From: Sphaerolaimus hirsutus
Lineage: Eukaryota > Nematoda > Chromadorea > Monhysterida > Sphaerolaimidae
Direction: 5' to 3'
DNA: 64,000 nt
Assembly (NCBI GenBank): GCA_964036195.1
Contig: OZ038456.1
Span: 19,530,001-19,594,000 of the forward strand
Shown here: positions 22,428-33,953 of the stretch, one piece after another
Layout: every line of letters starts with the position of its first letter
How positions within the stretch are numbered: position 1 is the stretch's first letter
Notes under the pieces: generated by a model
The model's database searches: none
What the model was told of the DNA's origin: nothing
The model's input: the letters and a program-made list of their open reading frames with translations, nothing else
Program-made: the position numbers and the translations under genes

Positions 22428-24602
22428 CAACGATGGGTAAGTTCTCAAATAAAAAACACTTTCTGTGTTTTGAGTTTTTCAAAAATGAATACCTGTGTTT
22501 TGAGTTTTTTCATGGAAAAAACTTGAGTTTCAGTGTTTTATTTCAGTGTTTTTTAAAAAAACTCAAGTTTTCCGGTAAAAACTCGAGTTTTTTGGTAAAA
22601 ACTCAAGTTTTTTAGTAAAAACTCACGTTTTTTTTGGTAAAAACTAAAGTTTTCTAACAAAAAGGTTGCATGTTACAGCATTTTGATGTGAAAACAGGGG
22701 TTTTCTTATCATATATAGGTTTTGCTATAGGTTTTGCTGATATAGATGTTACACATATTGAGGGTCTGCATATTTGTTCATGTGTCAAAAAGTCCACAAA
22801 AATGTCCACTAAAGTCCACAAAATCAAAAAATAAGCATGTCCACTCCACAGCATACGCATCAACAAAATGTCAAAAAAATGACAATTCACACTGTAATAA
22901 AATACTTCAATGGATGGTCACTGTATGTTGTACTGTGTGATTAAACTGCAACTATACTTGAACATGCACATCGTTGAAGCCTTCAACGTATCTGAACTAC
23001 TTACCCGTCCCAAAACATCTCATATTAAATTTCAACAAAAAATCATGTTCAAGAGAAAATGGGTTCATATGGAGATGCCTAGCGCCCAATATCCTGGGCA
23101 CTGGCTTAAGGGACCCTCCACACTGTCAGTGGACACTGGCATGCTATTTAAGTAGGCATTAGTGATGGAAAAGCGCCAGGAAAAATGGCGCCAGGCGCCA
23201 AAGTGGCGCCAACAACAAAATTCACCATTCCAGCCTGTATATCATCATGGAAGCATTTACAGAAGAGCAACATGCTTTACCATTTTTCTGATGGTGACAC
23301 AAGCCACAAAAGTCATCTTATCGCAAATATTTTATACCATACTTCCTGGAAATACTTCCAGGGAGTCAATCCAAGGGGCTTATCGGGGGGATATTTGAGC
23401 GGGTTTATTATTTCATCAGAATTGTTATGAAATTGTATTACTGTATTTCCTCGAAGTAACCTCCTCAAAATGTATACTATGAAAAATTTTGTCAAAATAA
23501 TTACCCCACCCTTGAAATACCCCCTCCCTCAAATCACCCTAGAAAATTTCCACTGCGAAAAAATCAACTCCCTGCGGGTATGTCGGGGAAAGACGGCGTC
23601 TATTCCCCTTTCCTGCCATGTTTCCTTGGATAAACCCCCCTCAAAATACCCCCAGGTCTGAGCAAGCTGGGGAAATAATAGCCCCCCCCGCGAGGGTATT
23701 TCATGCAAATACAGTGCATTGTAAATAGATACCTAATCAATTATGTAAGGGCTGTGAATAAAATCATTTAAAATTTTCATTTTCATAAACATCATTTAGA
23801 TCAATATTTTTCCAATTGTTATAATGAAGATTTGCGTTTATGTGGCATAAAACAATCAACATAAACCCAAACTTGCAACGCTGGCAAAAAATTACAGAGG
23901 TGAATGTGTATATAACCATAATGTGAATATGTATCACCAAAATGACATCATTCAGCAGAAAAAGCAGTTGAATATGGCCAAATATTACCGTTCATCGCCG
24001 CATCTTGGCGCAATTTCCGGCGCCATATAAAAAAATGGCGCCCGGCGCCAAATCGCCAAGGGCGCCATGGCGCCATTCGAAATAATGGCGCCGGGCGCCA
24101 GATGGCGCCACAGAAAAGGGTGCCAAGCGCCAATGGCGCCATGGCGCTGGCGCCCTTTGGCGCCATTAAGGCATGCATCACTAGTAGGCATGCAGCTAGG
24201 CATGCAGATCTTGTCTCCAAAACCACACCAAAACTTTTCAGCAGCAAAATCTTTTTTTTCATCAAATCATCACATTCTTTTGCAAAAACCATGTCAGCTC
24301 ATCGGAAACATGTTTATTGAGAGCCTGATTAACTGACTCATGTAAATACATATAAAAATAGTATACACACATACATTATGTATGTTCATACTCACATTGT
24401 TCAGTTCAAATCATGTGCCTGAAAAAACTCAAAAAACATTTCCGTATTTTCTGTGTTTCCGTGTTTCCGTGTTCTCTGGAAAAAAACTCATTTGAGTTTC
24501 CGTGTTTTTCAAAATTGCTGAGTTTCCGTGTTTCCGTGTTAAACAAAAACACGGAAACTCTTTGAGTTTCTGTATTTAATATGTGTGTTTTTGCCATCGT
24601 TG
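22428..24602. mobile_element. ACACAG/ACTCAAG-word hAT element (family D), nested
   Basis: The ends are CAACGATGGGTAAGTTC and TTTTTGCCATCGTTG. The target duplication TACATGAC is exact (22420-22427 and 24603-24610). Subterminal blocks are AAAACTCAAGTTTT words on the left and GTTTCCGTGTTT words on the right. It contains the family B element 23160-24183. Confidence 0.9.
23160..24183. mobile_element. GGCGCC-word hAT element, third nesting level, 1024 bp
   Basis: It starts TAGTGATGGAAAAGCGCC and ends ATGCATCACTA. GTAGGCAT is duplicated on both sides (23152-23159 and 24184-24191). Short word blocks at each end enclose an AT-rich core that carries TACCGTAT-type fragments (about 23435-23715), a fourth level of insertion. 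Confidence 0.88.
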
Positions 24603-25470
24603 TACATGACAAACCTGTAACAAATTTTCTCATTACTTTACAAAAGTTGCATGCAGTAGGCATTGTTAGCTAGCTGCAAGTGTAAAGTTACAATTAATGT
24701 TAACAATTGCTGCATTTTTAGTAGGACTACTGGAGAGTGCTGGGCGCATTTGAAAAATGTCATGCAAAGTGTCAATTGTCATGACAAATGTAAAGTAAAG
24801 TGTCAATTGTCATGCAAAATGTCAAGTGCCATGTCAAATTTCAACCAAACTGTCAATTGTCATGACAAATGTCATGTAAAGGTGTGTATCCAAATACTAC
24901 GTTTTTGTAACCAAAGCATGTTTTGTATCCAAATCTTACATTTTTGTATCCAAATCTTATGTTTTGTATCCAAATGTTCACATAAAATTTGGATTCAAAA
25001 ACAACAAGATTTGGATACAAAACATAAGATTTGGATACATAACATAAGATTTGGAACAATTTGCTTGACAATTGACACTACTTTATATTTGTCACAACAA
25101 TTGACACTTCACTTTACATTTGTCATGACAATTGACACTTTACATGACATTTTACATGACATTTGACAATTATAAAGCTTGGGACTGCCCCCAGTTCTGT
25201 GAATAAACAGGTAAAAACTGAAAACAAAGGTATAAATTTTTTGCAAAAATATGAATTTTTATAGAATTTTACAAAAATATGAAATTTTATACAATTTTAC
25301 AAAAAAAAATAATACAAAAATTCGAATTTTTATACAATTTTTATTTTTATTTTGAAATTTTCCCTTTCATTTTATGTTATTTTATTCTTAAAATGTCCAT
25401 TTTATTTTTTTCCTGAGATTTTGCCAACCCTGGTTGTCACATCAACACCATGTGAATGGCACTTAGTGAA

Positions 25471-25875
25471 TACCGTATTTCCTCGATTTACCCCCCCCCC
25501 CTTGAATTAACCCGCCCCCCTCGAAATACCCCCAGGTGTTTTTGGGCTGGGGATAAAATAAACCCCCCCCCCCTCGAAATACCCCCATATGGAATTATGT
25601 ACATGATGTATGCAGTGTACATTATGTATATATTGGTCGCAGTTTGCATCGCAGCTACACATGTACTAGTTTGTGTAGCGATAGACGTTGATATGTCCAA
25701 ATATACTCTACTTGGACACGTTGATTACCTGTTTTTTTTGTATATAAAAGCGTACTCGTTACTATAAATTTCTATACTGACGATAAAATAACCCCCCCCC
25801 CCCTCGAAATACCCCCCTCAATATTTCCACTCAAGAAAAATAAACCCCGTGGGGGTATTTCGAGGAAATACGGTA
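25471..25875. mobile_element. TACCGTATTT-ended C-tract MITE
   Basis: It runs from TACCGTATTTCCTCGATTT to GGTATTTCGAGGAAATACGGTA and has the same middle as 9079-9518. C-tracts of up to about 12 bases make frames here meaningless. Confidence 0.8.
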
Positions 25876-25931
25876 TTTTATGTACACAACACATTCATCA
25901 TCTACATGCTCAATACAATTTCGGTAGCGGG

Positions 25932-26284
25932 TAGTCATGGAAAAGGCACCGGGAAAAATTTCACCGCACCGGTACCTCCTCCAGTCCTCAGAAAGGGCAC
26001 CTGGCACCATGGCCATGGGTACCGGCCAAAAAATGGCACCGCACCGCACTGGTTCCTACTCCAGGCCTCAGAAAGGGCACCTCACCTGGCTGGCACCATG
26101 GGCACCGGTCAAAAAATGGCACCGCACCGCACCGGTACCGGTGCTATTCTGAAAAAATTGAACCGGCACCGGAAGGGCATCCTCGAAAAAGGGCACCGCG
26201 TGACCGCACCGCACCAGCACCGGTGCCGGTGCGCTTCGGTGTCCAGCACCGGGGCACCAGAGCCCCGGTGCCTTTCCATCACTA
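25932..26284. mobile_element. GGCACC-word hAT element, 353 bp
   Basis: The ends are TAGTCATGGAAAAGGCACC and GGTGCCTTTCCATCACTA. The flanks GTAGCGGG and GCGGCGGG agree at 6 of 8. The inside is GCACCGGTGCC/GCACCGCACCGG words: the family B design with GGCACC in place of GGCGCC. Confidence 0.82.
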
Positions 26285-26455
26285 GCGGCGGGGTATTTTG
26301 AGGGGTTTTCCAGATAACCCGCTCATGGGGGTAACTGAATATTATTCCATCCCTCACATTATTCCAGCCCTAAAAAACAACAGCAATTATAAATACACAA
26401 CCAAAAATGAAGTACAAAATCTATCCAAAAATCTCAGTCCTATTAAAAATCAATA

Positions 26456-26614
26456 TCAATGCCTCCTGCCATGGTAGTATGCAAAATCATTATCATGAAA
26501 ATCACCATGTTTATGTTTGCCATGGGTTTCATGGTTCCAGTCTTGGTAATGGTGCTGTTTACCAGGTGCGTAGTTGTAGGGATGGTGGACTATCATTTCA
26601 CTCAGCTCATTCAC
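26456..26614 (-). CDS. Last exon of a membrane-protein gene: His-rich tail
   Basis: 53 codons starting after an ACAG acceptor at phase 0 and ending at TGA (26456-26458). The sequence begins VNELSEMIVHHPYNYAPGKQ and continues with HHYQDWNHETHGKHKHG and FHDNDFAYYHGRRH: about a dozen histidines in 52 residues, mixed with Asp and Lys. This looks like a cytosolic metal- or proton-sensing tail, which is inference. It lies downstream of the minus-strand first exon at 28722-28896, but I could not place the middle exons, so the link is tentative. A close copy is at 3574-3732. Confidence 0.55.
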   Translation of the reverse strand: MNELSEMIVHHPYNYAPGKQHHYQDWNHETHGKHKHGDFHDNDFAYYHGRRH

Positions 26615-26866
26615 CTGTGATGGATTTAAGTGATATGGTATGGTAGAATTGGTATTTACAGTGTACAAACAATATCTGGGACAGTATTGTTTTATAGTGA
26701 GTTTTATATGTTGTCTAGTGCAATTACTCTGATAGAAATAAATACATTGTTGCAAAAAAGTTTACTGAGTTTACATTGTATGTGTGTGAACTAGCTTGTG
26801 TCACAATAAGTTGACAATTGAGTTGACCACTATGCTTCTATTCCCTCATTTCTTCTGTGCCAACTA

Positions 26867-27170
26867 CACAGGGAATAGCACCCTGCTGACAACTCGCTGC
26901 CAGTTTGCAAAAATCAGGCCTAGCTCGCTGACAACGTTTTTGCACCTCGCTGCCACCTCGCTGACATGTTTTTTAAAATGCTGTAATGTGTTTATTAAAT
27001 AGGTGCTTTCAGCAAGCTGACAGCTCGCTGCCAAGAATAATGCAGCCTTTTTCAGCTAGCGCCAGCTCGCTGCCACACGCTGACAGCTCGCTGCCAAGTG
27101 TAAACAACTGCTTGTCAGCGAGTTGTCTCCTAGCTGGCAGCGAGTTGTCAGTAAGGTACTATTCCCTGTG
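26867..27170. mobile_element. MITE with CACAGGGAATAG ends and CTCGCTGNCA words
   Basis: CACAGGGAATAGCACC at the left is inverted as GGTACTATTCCCTGTG at the right, and CTA flanks both sides. Inside, CTCGCTGACA/CTCGCTGCCA words are repeated about ten times in both orientations. It would lie in an intron of the minus-strand gene if the 26.5- and 28.9-kb exons are joined. Confidence 0.75.
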
Positions 27171-28721
27171 CTAGGTAGTTTGGATTGGGCCAACACATTA
27201 AATATAGGTAGGTATTAAGACGAGATTGGAGAATAAGAGTTGCACATTCCTTAAAATAGAATGGCGGTTGAGAAATCAAAGTAAAAATGCGATATATACC
27301 AATTTCAACATGATATATCACATCTTCATCTTTTCTCACTTATGACATTTGGTGATCAAAGAAAGTGTCAGTGCCGCAACACAAATCTATAGTCACATAG
27401 GTAAATTAACAAATCCCAAACCAAACCTGTGCCGCTTCATGCCTCATGTACAAATAACACAGCCACTCAACATACAAACATGTCCAGATGACAAGTGCCA
27501 CCAAAATGAGCCAAAGCACATGCACACTGAAGCCACGCGACATTGTCAGCAACACAACTTGTACTTAGTCTGTTTCAGAACTGCTGGGGTAGTTGGGATT
27601 TGCAGTCAATTTTTGTCAGCTACCTATTCACACCTATGCGCTGATATTTAGCTCTGGTGAAGAGATACTGTGCATGTACAGTTCATATTGGCAGCATGCC
27701 AACAAATACTCACACAGCTGGCTGTTGGATGTTGTAAAACTATTTTTTCTCTGTATTTACATGAATGCAAATGATTTGACAACAATGACTTATCTGCTAT
27801 TTTTGCACAAGGAAAATTGTGGAAATAACCAGTGTGCATTGCATCAAGCTTTTTTACAATTTTTAAATCTTTTTTACATGTTGAAAATATCAATTATTAC
27901 GGCAATTTTTGTGTTCCAATGGTGCACAATGAAGCAAGCTTTGACTGACTAAAGCAAGTTCCCCAGCAATTCTGTAACAAACAAGGCACCATCAAGTAGA
28001 CCCCTGTGACAACCTGTAGAATAAATATTATTATGTCTGCTCTTGATAAGTTAAACAGTGGAGAGTGGTTGCCAAAGTTTCACTGTAGTGAATATTGCCA
28101 ACCAATTAGCACCTTGGCAGCTATGGCTGCACTTACTTAATGACACCACAAAAATATTTGACTATAAAACTGTATTGCAGTACAATCAAAAAAAGGCGAA
28201 ACCAACTGCAGAAATGATGTGAAATAGGAGGCATATCGGTGTGCAAGTGACCAATCCATATGCCAGCAGAAATATGAACAGCAGCCAAACAACACACACA
28301 ATCATAACTCCAGCTAAACCCCAGCTGCCTGCATTGAGCATCACTGCACCTGTGAAGGGATGTTTGAAATTGAACTTTGAAGAATGTTTGACTGTTGTAA
28401 GTCTTTACGTAAGTAATGTTTAACTTTAATGTTACTTTAATGTCAGGCAGTTTGGATGGGGGTGTTATTCAATGTGTAACTTCACTTTTCATCATTTTGG
28501 TGAAGTTCCAATAAAAATGAGAATTTGTGAATTTTAGTTCCAATATAAATGGATGAAATTGCTTTTTCTGTGTTGCTTTTTGTTATTTTTGGAGTTTTTC
28601 CAAGTACTTCACATGAAAGGGGTTGTTATGATATGTAATTACATAGTCAGATGACTAATGTCGCAAAAAAACTCAATTTCAAAATCACGTTATAGCAAAT
28701 TTTAAATGCAATATTTTACAC

Positions 28722-28896
28722 CTGCATTAGTCTGATGTATTCCTTCATCAGCAAATCCAAGCCAATACAAAATGCCATTGACCATTCCCAAAATAACTAT
28801 GGCCAAATGCACCAAAAGTATGAGCCATGTTGCAGTTTTCACATGTAAAATGCCACAACAAATGAAATAGCGCTCATCTGCTGTGTGCATTTTCAA
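28722..28896 (-). CDS. First exon of a small multi-pass membrane protein
   Basis: The ATG is at 28896 and the donor at 28722|28721 (GCAG|GTGTAA), phase 1. The product starts MKMHTADERYFICCGILHVK, then TATWLILLVHLAIVILGMVN as a clear membrane helix, then a short polar loop (GFADEGIHQTNAG). A CC-G-x-x-HVKTAT start followed by a first helix is typical of a nematode family of small four-helix, LAPTM-like membrane proteins. That recognition is from general pattern memory and is not certain. The His-rich exon at 26456-26614 is the likely C terminus. Confidence 0.5.
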
Positions 28897-29029
28897 TTTT
28901 TTGGCGATCTCAAAATAAAAAGAAATTGTTTCTTTGCAGTATACAGTTTGTGGAATTTCTCACTGTTGAGTGTGGAAGTGTCTTTTGTCCTGTTTTTTTT
29001 TTAACGCGACATAAATTTGGCTTCTGTGC

Positions 29030-29104
29030 CTATATAAAGTTCACTGACAGCCTTTTACAAAGTAATCTACCATATCACATCTGAATAAACAAACAAAACT
29101 TTTC
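29030..29104. promoter_or_regulatory. TATATAAA and CATCTGAATAAA motifs between divergent genes
   Basis: CCTATATAAAG lies at about 29029 and ACCATATCACATCTGAATAAA at about 29070. A sequence matching ATCTACCATATCNCATCTGAATAAA recurs at about 52825-52849. The segment lies between the minus-strand first exon (28896) and the plus-strand first exon (29368), so it probably holds both promoters. The AATAAA may instead mark the 3' end of an unseen transcript. Confidence 0.35.
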
Positions 29105-29367
29105 TTATTTTTGCGTCGTTACATTTCTCTCGCTGTGATTTCTATGCATAACTATTCACGTGTCTACGGTCACATTATTTGTGTAGCGTTCTGTTCGGTT
29201 AAGCACAGCTTCAGCTGCGTATTGTAAATTGTCTTTATTTGCTTTTCTGGTCGATTTTAACACACACCATTTAGCTGGTTCGAATCAAATTAAACGATTA
29301 ACCCATAAATGGTATCCAAAACTATATTTCCGAGAAAAGAAAAAAGTGAAGAAACGAGTCAACTACC

Positions 29368-32300
29368 ATGGGGAACCGAGGTTCAGTTACCGAAGTTTCA
29401 GCTTCAAGTGGAACGTACCCAACACATGCTCCTGGGGTCGAAAATGCTGGTTAGCTTAATTTCCCTGCGTTATTTAATTCCGTAGGTTGCACTGTTCGCT
29501 GTTTCGAGCTTTTGGACCGAGTTGGCAGCGTGCCAAGTTGTGTCACCATTTGTTTCTCGATTGTTTGAAAGCCGCATGACTATTTTTCGCCTGAAATTAT
29601 CTGTGTGGATGGTCTATATAAAAACATACAAAAAGCACAAGAAAATTTATCAATTACACAAGCAACGAGATAGTATTTTCATTTTAATTTCTAGTAATTA
29701 ACTCGTCTGCGGGGTTCAAATGGGTTCGGTATTTTTTCTGAGCTTTCGGGATAGCGGTAGATGTCACGGGATCGGGATCGGTTTTTAAACATTTAGGGAT
29801 CGGGATTGAGGTTTCGGGATCCCGTTTGTACCCTACTCGTCGGTATTTAGTTGCTTTTTGACACTTCAAACTTTCCCCATCACCTGAAGATTTGTGGACC
29901 TTGGCCAGCGCTTTTTTTCAAGCGCTTTTTTTTTAAAAAACGCCGCTTTTTTTAAAAAAAAAGCGCAAGGGTCCCAGCGCTTTTTTTTAAAAAAGAGCGC
30001 TGGCAAAAATTTTCAGTACTTAAGCACTAGGTATTTTCCAATTTTTCGCGCGCGAGCGCGCGATTTCACATGCACATTAGCACTGGTGGTTGTTTTCATC
30101 GGTTTTGTGGCATTTTTAGTTCCATTGCTTCTATTCCTGTATGCTATCATGTAATAATAAGTAGTGATATGTTAGTGTAGCATAGAATATCCAGCCAATG
30201 TCCTACCACATAATTCTACAGTGTAAAACATTACTCTCAATGTATTAGCCTTCTCTTATAGCCTTATTTATAAGCAATATTTCATGCCTCACTTCACTTG
30301 AAGTCGCAAAACATTCACAAAGGGCGATATACATAATGAGTCAAAATTAAAAGTATTTTTTTGTCAGAAATCGCCACTTATAATGCTATCCTATGGCTAC
30401 ACAGCCATTCTATGGCTATATATCATCACAAGTACTGCCACTTGTCTGATATACCTGTATATATTGATACAGAACCATATTTGGGAGCTTTTTAGTGAAC
30501 GTCCCGACATTTTTTGAAAAAAAGCGAAAAAAGCGCGTTTTTTTAAAAAAAGCGCTTTTTTTTAAAAAAGCGGGGCCGTTAAAAAAAGCGCTTTTTTTCC
30601 ATCCCTAATCCTGGATTTTATAAATTTTATCCTCGATCACTTAAATACCACTTAAACATTGGTTTTCATTTAACAGGCGAGCGCCTTGTGCTGCGACACG
30701 ATTCATGTCGCTTTCTTACCTACATTCGATTTGCTGTGGCCGTCGTCGCGATAATTGGTTTGTATTTTTGGCTGTTTTTAATGGCGCACCGCACACTGAA
30801 ATTTTGCGTTCAGTGTTCCAACGTTTTTGCACGCTGAACCCTGAAACAAACGCTGAAATCAAAATCGAAAGAACACAACGTTTTTGAAGCGTAAATAATT
30901 CGGAATTTGTAATATTTCACGCATTTTGCATGCGAGACGCATTTTACGCTTCAAAAACGTTGTGTCTTTTGATTTTGATTTCAGCGTTTGTAGTTCAGCG
31001 TGCAAAAACGTTGGAACGCTGAACGCAAAATTTCAGTGTGCGGTGCGCCATTGTGTGTTTTTTGCCATGAGTGGGTTCAGTGGTTAAATTACCCTCAAAT
31101 TCCAGGAGCCATTTTCTCCATGTGTCACGCGTTGGGGGATGTGAAAATCCTTCTGGGTGTCTATTTGTTGGTCCTGTGCGCGCTATTGCTGGTACTCGAA
31201 CTTAGCCCTCTGTTGAATAAATTTGCCTGCTGGTGTGTCAATTTTGAGAATTTTTGCACGTTTTTTTCTTTGTCTACCGTGCATAAATTTTGGGAAACGT
31301 TTTCTTGGGTTAATTTAGATCCGACTTTGTTTCACTCTCTCGTTTTCACAACTTTCGGCGGTCTTCAAAGAAATTGATAAATTTGCTGTCTAAAACGGAG
31401 ATTTTTGAGCGGGTGGGAGGTGGCTGCTTGTTTACACGGAGCCCGGCGAACGGGGCCCCCCCTAAAATTTGACTTGTATGGTAGCGGAATGGCGTCATGG
31501 AGCTGGCGCCATTCGTAGGCGCCACGCCATGGCGCCATTGGCGATGGCGTTGGCGCCAGAAATCGCTTATTTGTATGTAAATATGCATACGTATAGAGCG
31601 AAAAACATGCTAATTAGTGTATAAAATAGTGAATTGAGAGTACGGGCACCGATTTACCAACAATACATCTACGGGATGGGCAAATGCGCGCTTGTGCGTA
31701 AATTTTAATACATTAAACTTTCAAAAGTGGTACCGGAAGTTGCATTTTTCCGAATTTTTCATGTCTCACCCGGGAACGGGCTGCAGCCCCCCCCCCCCCC
31801 CCGCCTCCCCTGGATACGTCCTTGGTCTAAAGACAATTGCATTCAAAATAATTGTAGATAATTCTGAGGGCACTTGGCCTGCGTCGCACAGAATGATACC
31901 ACAATCTAATGAATAAACTGCTAAATTATTATACATGAATGAAACCAATTTTTCTATTTATAGTGATGAGATATTTGATTTCTAGTAAAAGATTCCGGTA
32001 GAATATGGCTGTTTGGTGTGCAATCTTTTCAATCCTCACACCACACTCGCATTTCAATTCCAATAAACCACATTCAAAAACCCAACCCCCCAGCGAGGGC
32101 GGAGCCTGTTGCAAAATCTGGCACCTGGTTCTATGGTTCAGCAGCTGGCGTCGCGGCGCCATGTACCTGGTGCTCCTGGTGCCATTGCTGTTGATCTGTG
32201 TCGAAGTCAGCTGCACCATTTTTGCCGTTTTGTTTGGTTGGTTGGGGTTTGGGGGCTGGGGGGATTGCGGAATTATTTCAGACCCCCTACCTGTTTACCA

Positions 32301-32946
32301 GAGGTGCAGTTTACTATATACCGTATTTCTTCTAATAGAACCGTGTACCTACAATAGAACGCACCTCGAAAAGATGGCAGGTTTTGACACTTTTTCATTT
32401 CAACAAAAACAAAAGAACATTGGAAGAGTGCCAAAACACAAAAATATTTGAGAAATGGGTTGTGAGAACATCCAAGGCGTTCAGAATTATGATTAAGGGG
32501 CTGTTTTCACATTTGGTTTGTTTAGCATTGATGCTGAGTATTTTTTTATGAGAGATCACAACTTTTAAATATCAATGTTCAAATGAAAAATGTGTGAAAA
32601 AGTTCAGTGAAAAAATAGAATGGCCTTCAATAGGGCGGCAGGTAAAAAACTTTACAAAAAAAATGGAATGGCACTTTTCTTTTTGGGAAAGTACTGTATC
32701 TGCACCGCGCAGGGGTCCAAATCTACAAGACCCTGCTCACAGCTCATACGCCATTTCCACATGTCAAACTTCACCAAAATAAATATCACCCCTTAATTCC
32801 CCCCCCCCTCAGCGATCGCCCTATTCACCCTAGCCGTACTTTACCTGGCCGAACCTTACCAATACAAGAAGCAGTTGCTGTATGCAGTGGATGCACCAGC
32901 GGGGGGACAAAGGGGTGCTCATAGTGATCCGGCTAGTGTGCCTTGA
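29368..32946 (+). CDS. Flower-like four-helix membrane protein (calcium channel flower homologue), five exons
   Basis: Exons 29368-29449, 30677-30757, 31106-31232, 32094-32236 and 32813-32946 join in consistent phases (1, 1, 2, 1) and give 188 residues, close to the 170-195 usual for Flower (Cg6151-P) proteins. The ATG is in a good context (ACCATGG). Helix 1 is about residues 40-60 (IRFAVAVVAIIGAIF). Helix 2 is about 67-86 and ends VLELSP, keeping the glutamate that Flower carries at this position. A Cys-rich loop follows. Then RRGAMYLVLLVPLLLIC matches the family pattern RAxxYxxxxxPxxxxC, and helix 4 is ALFTLAVLYLA. Flower is a vesicle membrane protein linked to calcium entry, endocytosis and cell-fitness signalling. 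The end of exon 3 and start of exon 4 are the least sure boundaries. Introns 1 and 2 hold AAGCGC-word and foldback repeats. Confidence 0.68.
29901..30607. mobile_element. AAGCGC-word hAT-like element in Flower intron 1
   Basis: The right end reads GCGCTTTTTTTCCATCCCTA, matching a TAGGGATGGAAAAAAAGCGC terminus. The left end (about TTGGCCAGCGCTTTTTTT) has drifted, and no clear duplication is visible. The core at 30360-30500 (GCCACTTATAATGCTATCC...TATATATTGATA) is an inverted relative of the core of 47478-48187. Confidence 0.65.
30780..31052. repeat. Near-perfect foldback in Flower intron 2, 273 bp
   Basis: AATGGCGCACCGCACACTGA at the left is matched by its reverse complement at the right. The complementarity continues through TTCAGCG, CAACGTTTTTG and TTACGCTTCAAAAACG almost to the centre near 30920. 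It fills most of the 348-bp intron, so the intron RNA would form a hairpin of about 130 bp. Confidence 0.85.
31490..31562. repeat. GGCGCC-word fragment
   Basis: ATGGCGTCATGGAGCTGGCGCC and repeated GGCGCCATTGGCG words, without recognisable hAT termini. A similar fragment is at 34150-34195. Confidence 0.6.
32329..32700. mobile_element. TACCGTATTTCTTCTAATAGAAC-type MITE in Flower intron 4
   Basis: It opens TACCGTATTTCTTCTAATAGAAC and shows the AGAACGCACC...GGCAGGT words and the middle seen at 1-300. The right end is degenerate (TTGGGAAAGTACTGTA). Confidence 0.65.
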
Positions 32947-33080
32947 GTGTGGGGGGGGTCTTTTTGAGGGTGAGGGAGGTTGTACAGAGGTTGAATTGTG
33001 TTCGCAGTGTTTGTGTGTGAACTGTATTGTGATAGAGTTTTGTGTAGGGATGGCTTTTGCGCTTTTAACGGTGTAGGCAG

Positions 33081-33953
33081 TGGCGTAGCCGGGCGTGGGT
33101 CGGTGCCCATGTAAAACCGGTGCCCAAGTACGCCCGGTGCCCAAGTATAAAGACCGGTGCCCAAGTACGCCCGGTGCCCAAGTAAAGTGCCCATACTTGT
33201 GCACTATACTTGTGCACTGGGCGGCTGTTTACTTGGGCAACACTTCGGCAACACTTGTGCATTACTTGGGCATGGTTGCGTCAGGCCGGGTTTACTTGAA
33301 TTGGAATTGGGGAATTTTCTGTTTTCTGGGGAATTGGAAGTTTCATGAAATGTCATGAAAAGTGTCAAAAGTCATGGAAAATGACATGCAAAATGGCAAC
33401 TGAATTGTCGTCTTGCAGGGCATTTCTCATGACTTTTGACACTTTTCATGACATTTGACATTTTACAGGGCTTTTTACAGGGTCTGCGAAGTTGAATTGA
33501 AGTTGAATTTCCTTGAAATAACCCCTGGTGCCAGTCGTAAATCCTGTAAAATGTCAAATGTCATGAAAAGTGTCAAAACTCATGGGAAATGCCATGCAAA
33601 ATGGCAACTGGATTGCCATTTTGCAGTGCATTTCTCAGGACTTTTGACACTTTGACTTTTGACATCTGCGTGTTTCAGCACCTGCACCGCTCCATCTCCA
33701 CTGCTCCCATACGCTATCGCTCCCATACTTGTGCACCGGGCAGGGCGCTTGCACCTGCCCGGTGCCCAAGTAAACATCCGCCTGGTGCCCAAGTAAAGAG
33801 CCGCCCGGTGCCCAAGTCCGGACACTTTACTTGGGCACCGGGCGTACTTGGGCACCGGAAATTATACTTGGGCACCGGGCGTACTTGGGCACCGGGCGTA
33901 CTTGGGCACCGGTTTTACTTGCGCACCGGCTCAGCGCCGCGTAGCCTAGGCCA
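33081..33953. mobile_element. GGTGCCCAAGTA-word element
   Basis: TGGCGTAGCC at the left and GCGTAGCCTAGGCCA at the right suggest degenerate inverted ends. Two blocks of CGGTGCCCAAGTA words (33100-33260 and 33720-33930) stand in largely inverse orientation around a core of TGTCATGAAAAGTGTCAAA words. It is the same two-block layout as the hAT word elements, but I found no clean target duplication. Confidence 0.65.

Larger units (their letters stand above)
22208..25432. mobile_element. CAGGGTTGG-ended hAT element (family E), host to nested insertions
   Basis: The ends are CAGGGTTGG and CCAACCCTG, with an exact 8-bp target duplication GTTGTCAC (22200-22207 and 25433-25440). The TGTCATGACAAATGT core (24750-25170) matches that of 7196-8222. 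It is split by the family D element at 22428-24602. Confidence 0.9.

Noticed and set aside
26867..27174. Short frames with Cys/Leu/Ser repeats (26796-27174).
   Set aside because: They are produced by CTCGCTGNCA words in a MITE with inverted ends.
29229..29459. 76-codon basic frame over the first Flower-like exon.
   Set aside because: It starts at a non-ATG codon and overlaps in another frame. The frame from ATG 29368 joins exon 2 in phase and gives the family match.
31000..31377. Single 125-codon frame with a membrane helix, as an intronless gene.
   Set aside because: Its first third is the right arm of a foldback repeat. The rest is exon 3 of the Flower-like gene read past its donor.
33100..33930. 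Regularly spaced GGTGCCCAAGTA copies that resemble a CRISPR array.
   Set aside because: Spacers are only a few bases and repetitive, the orientation flips between blocks, and the genome is eukaryotic.
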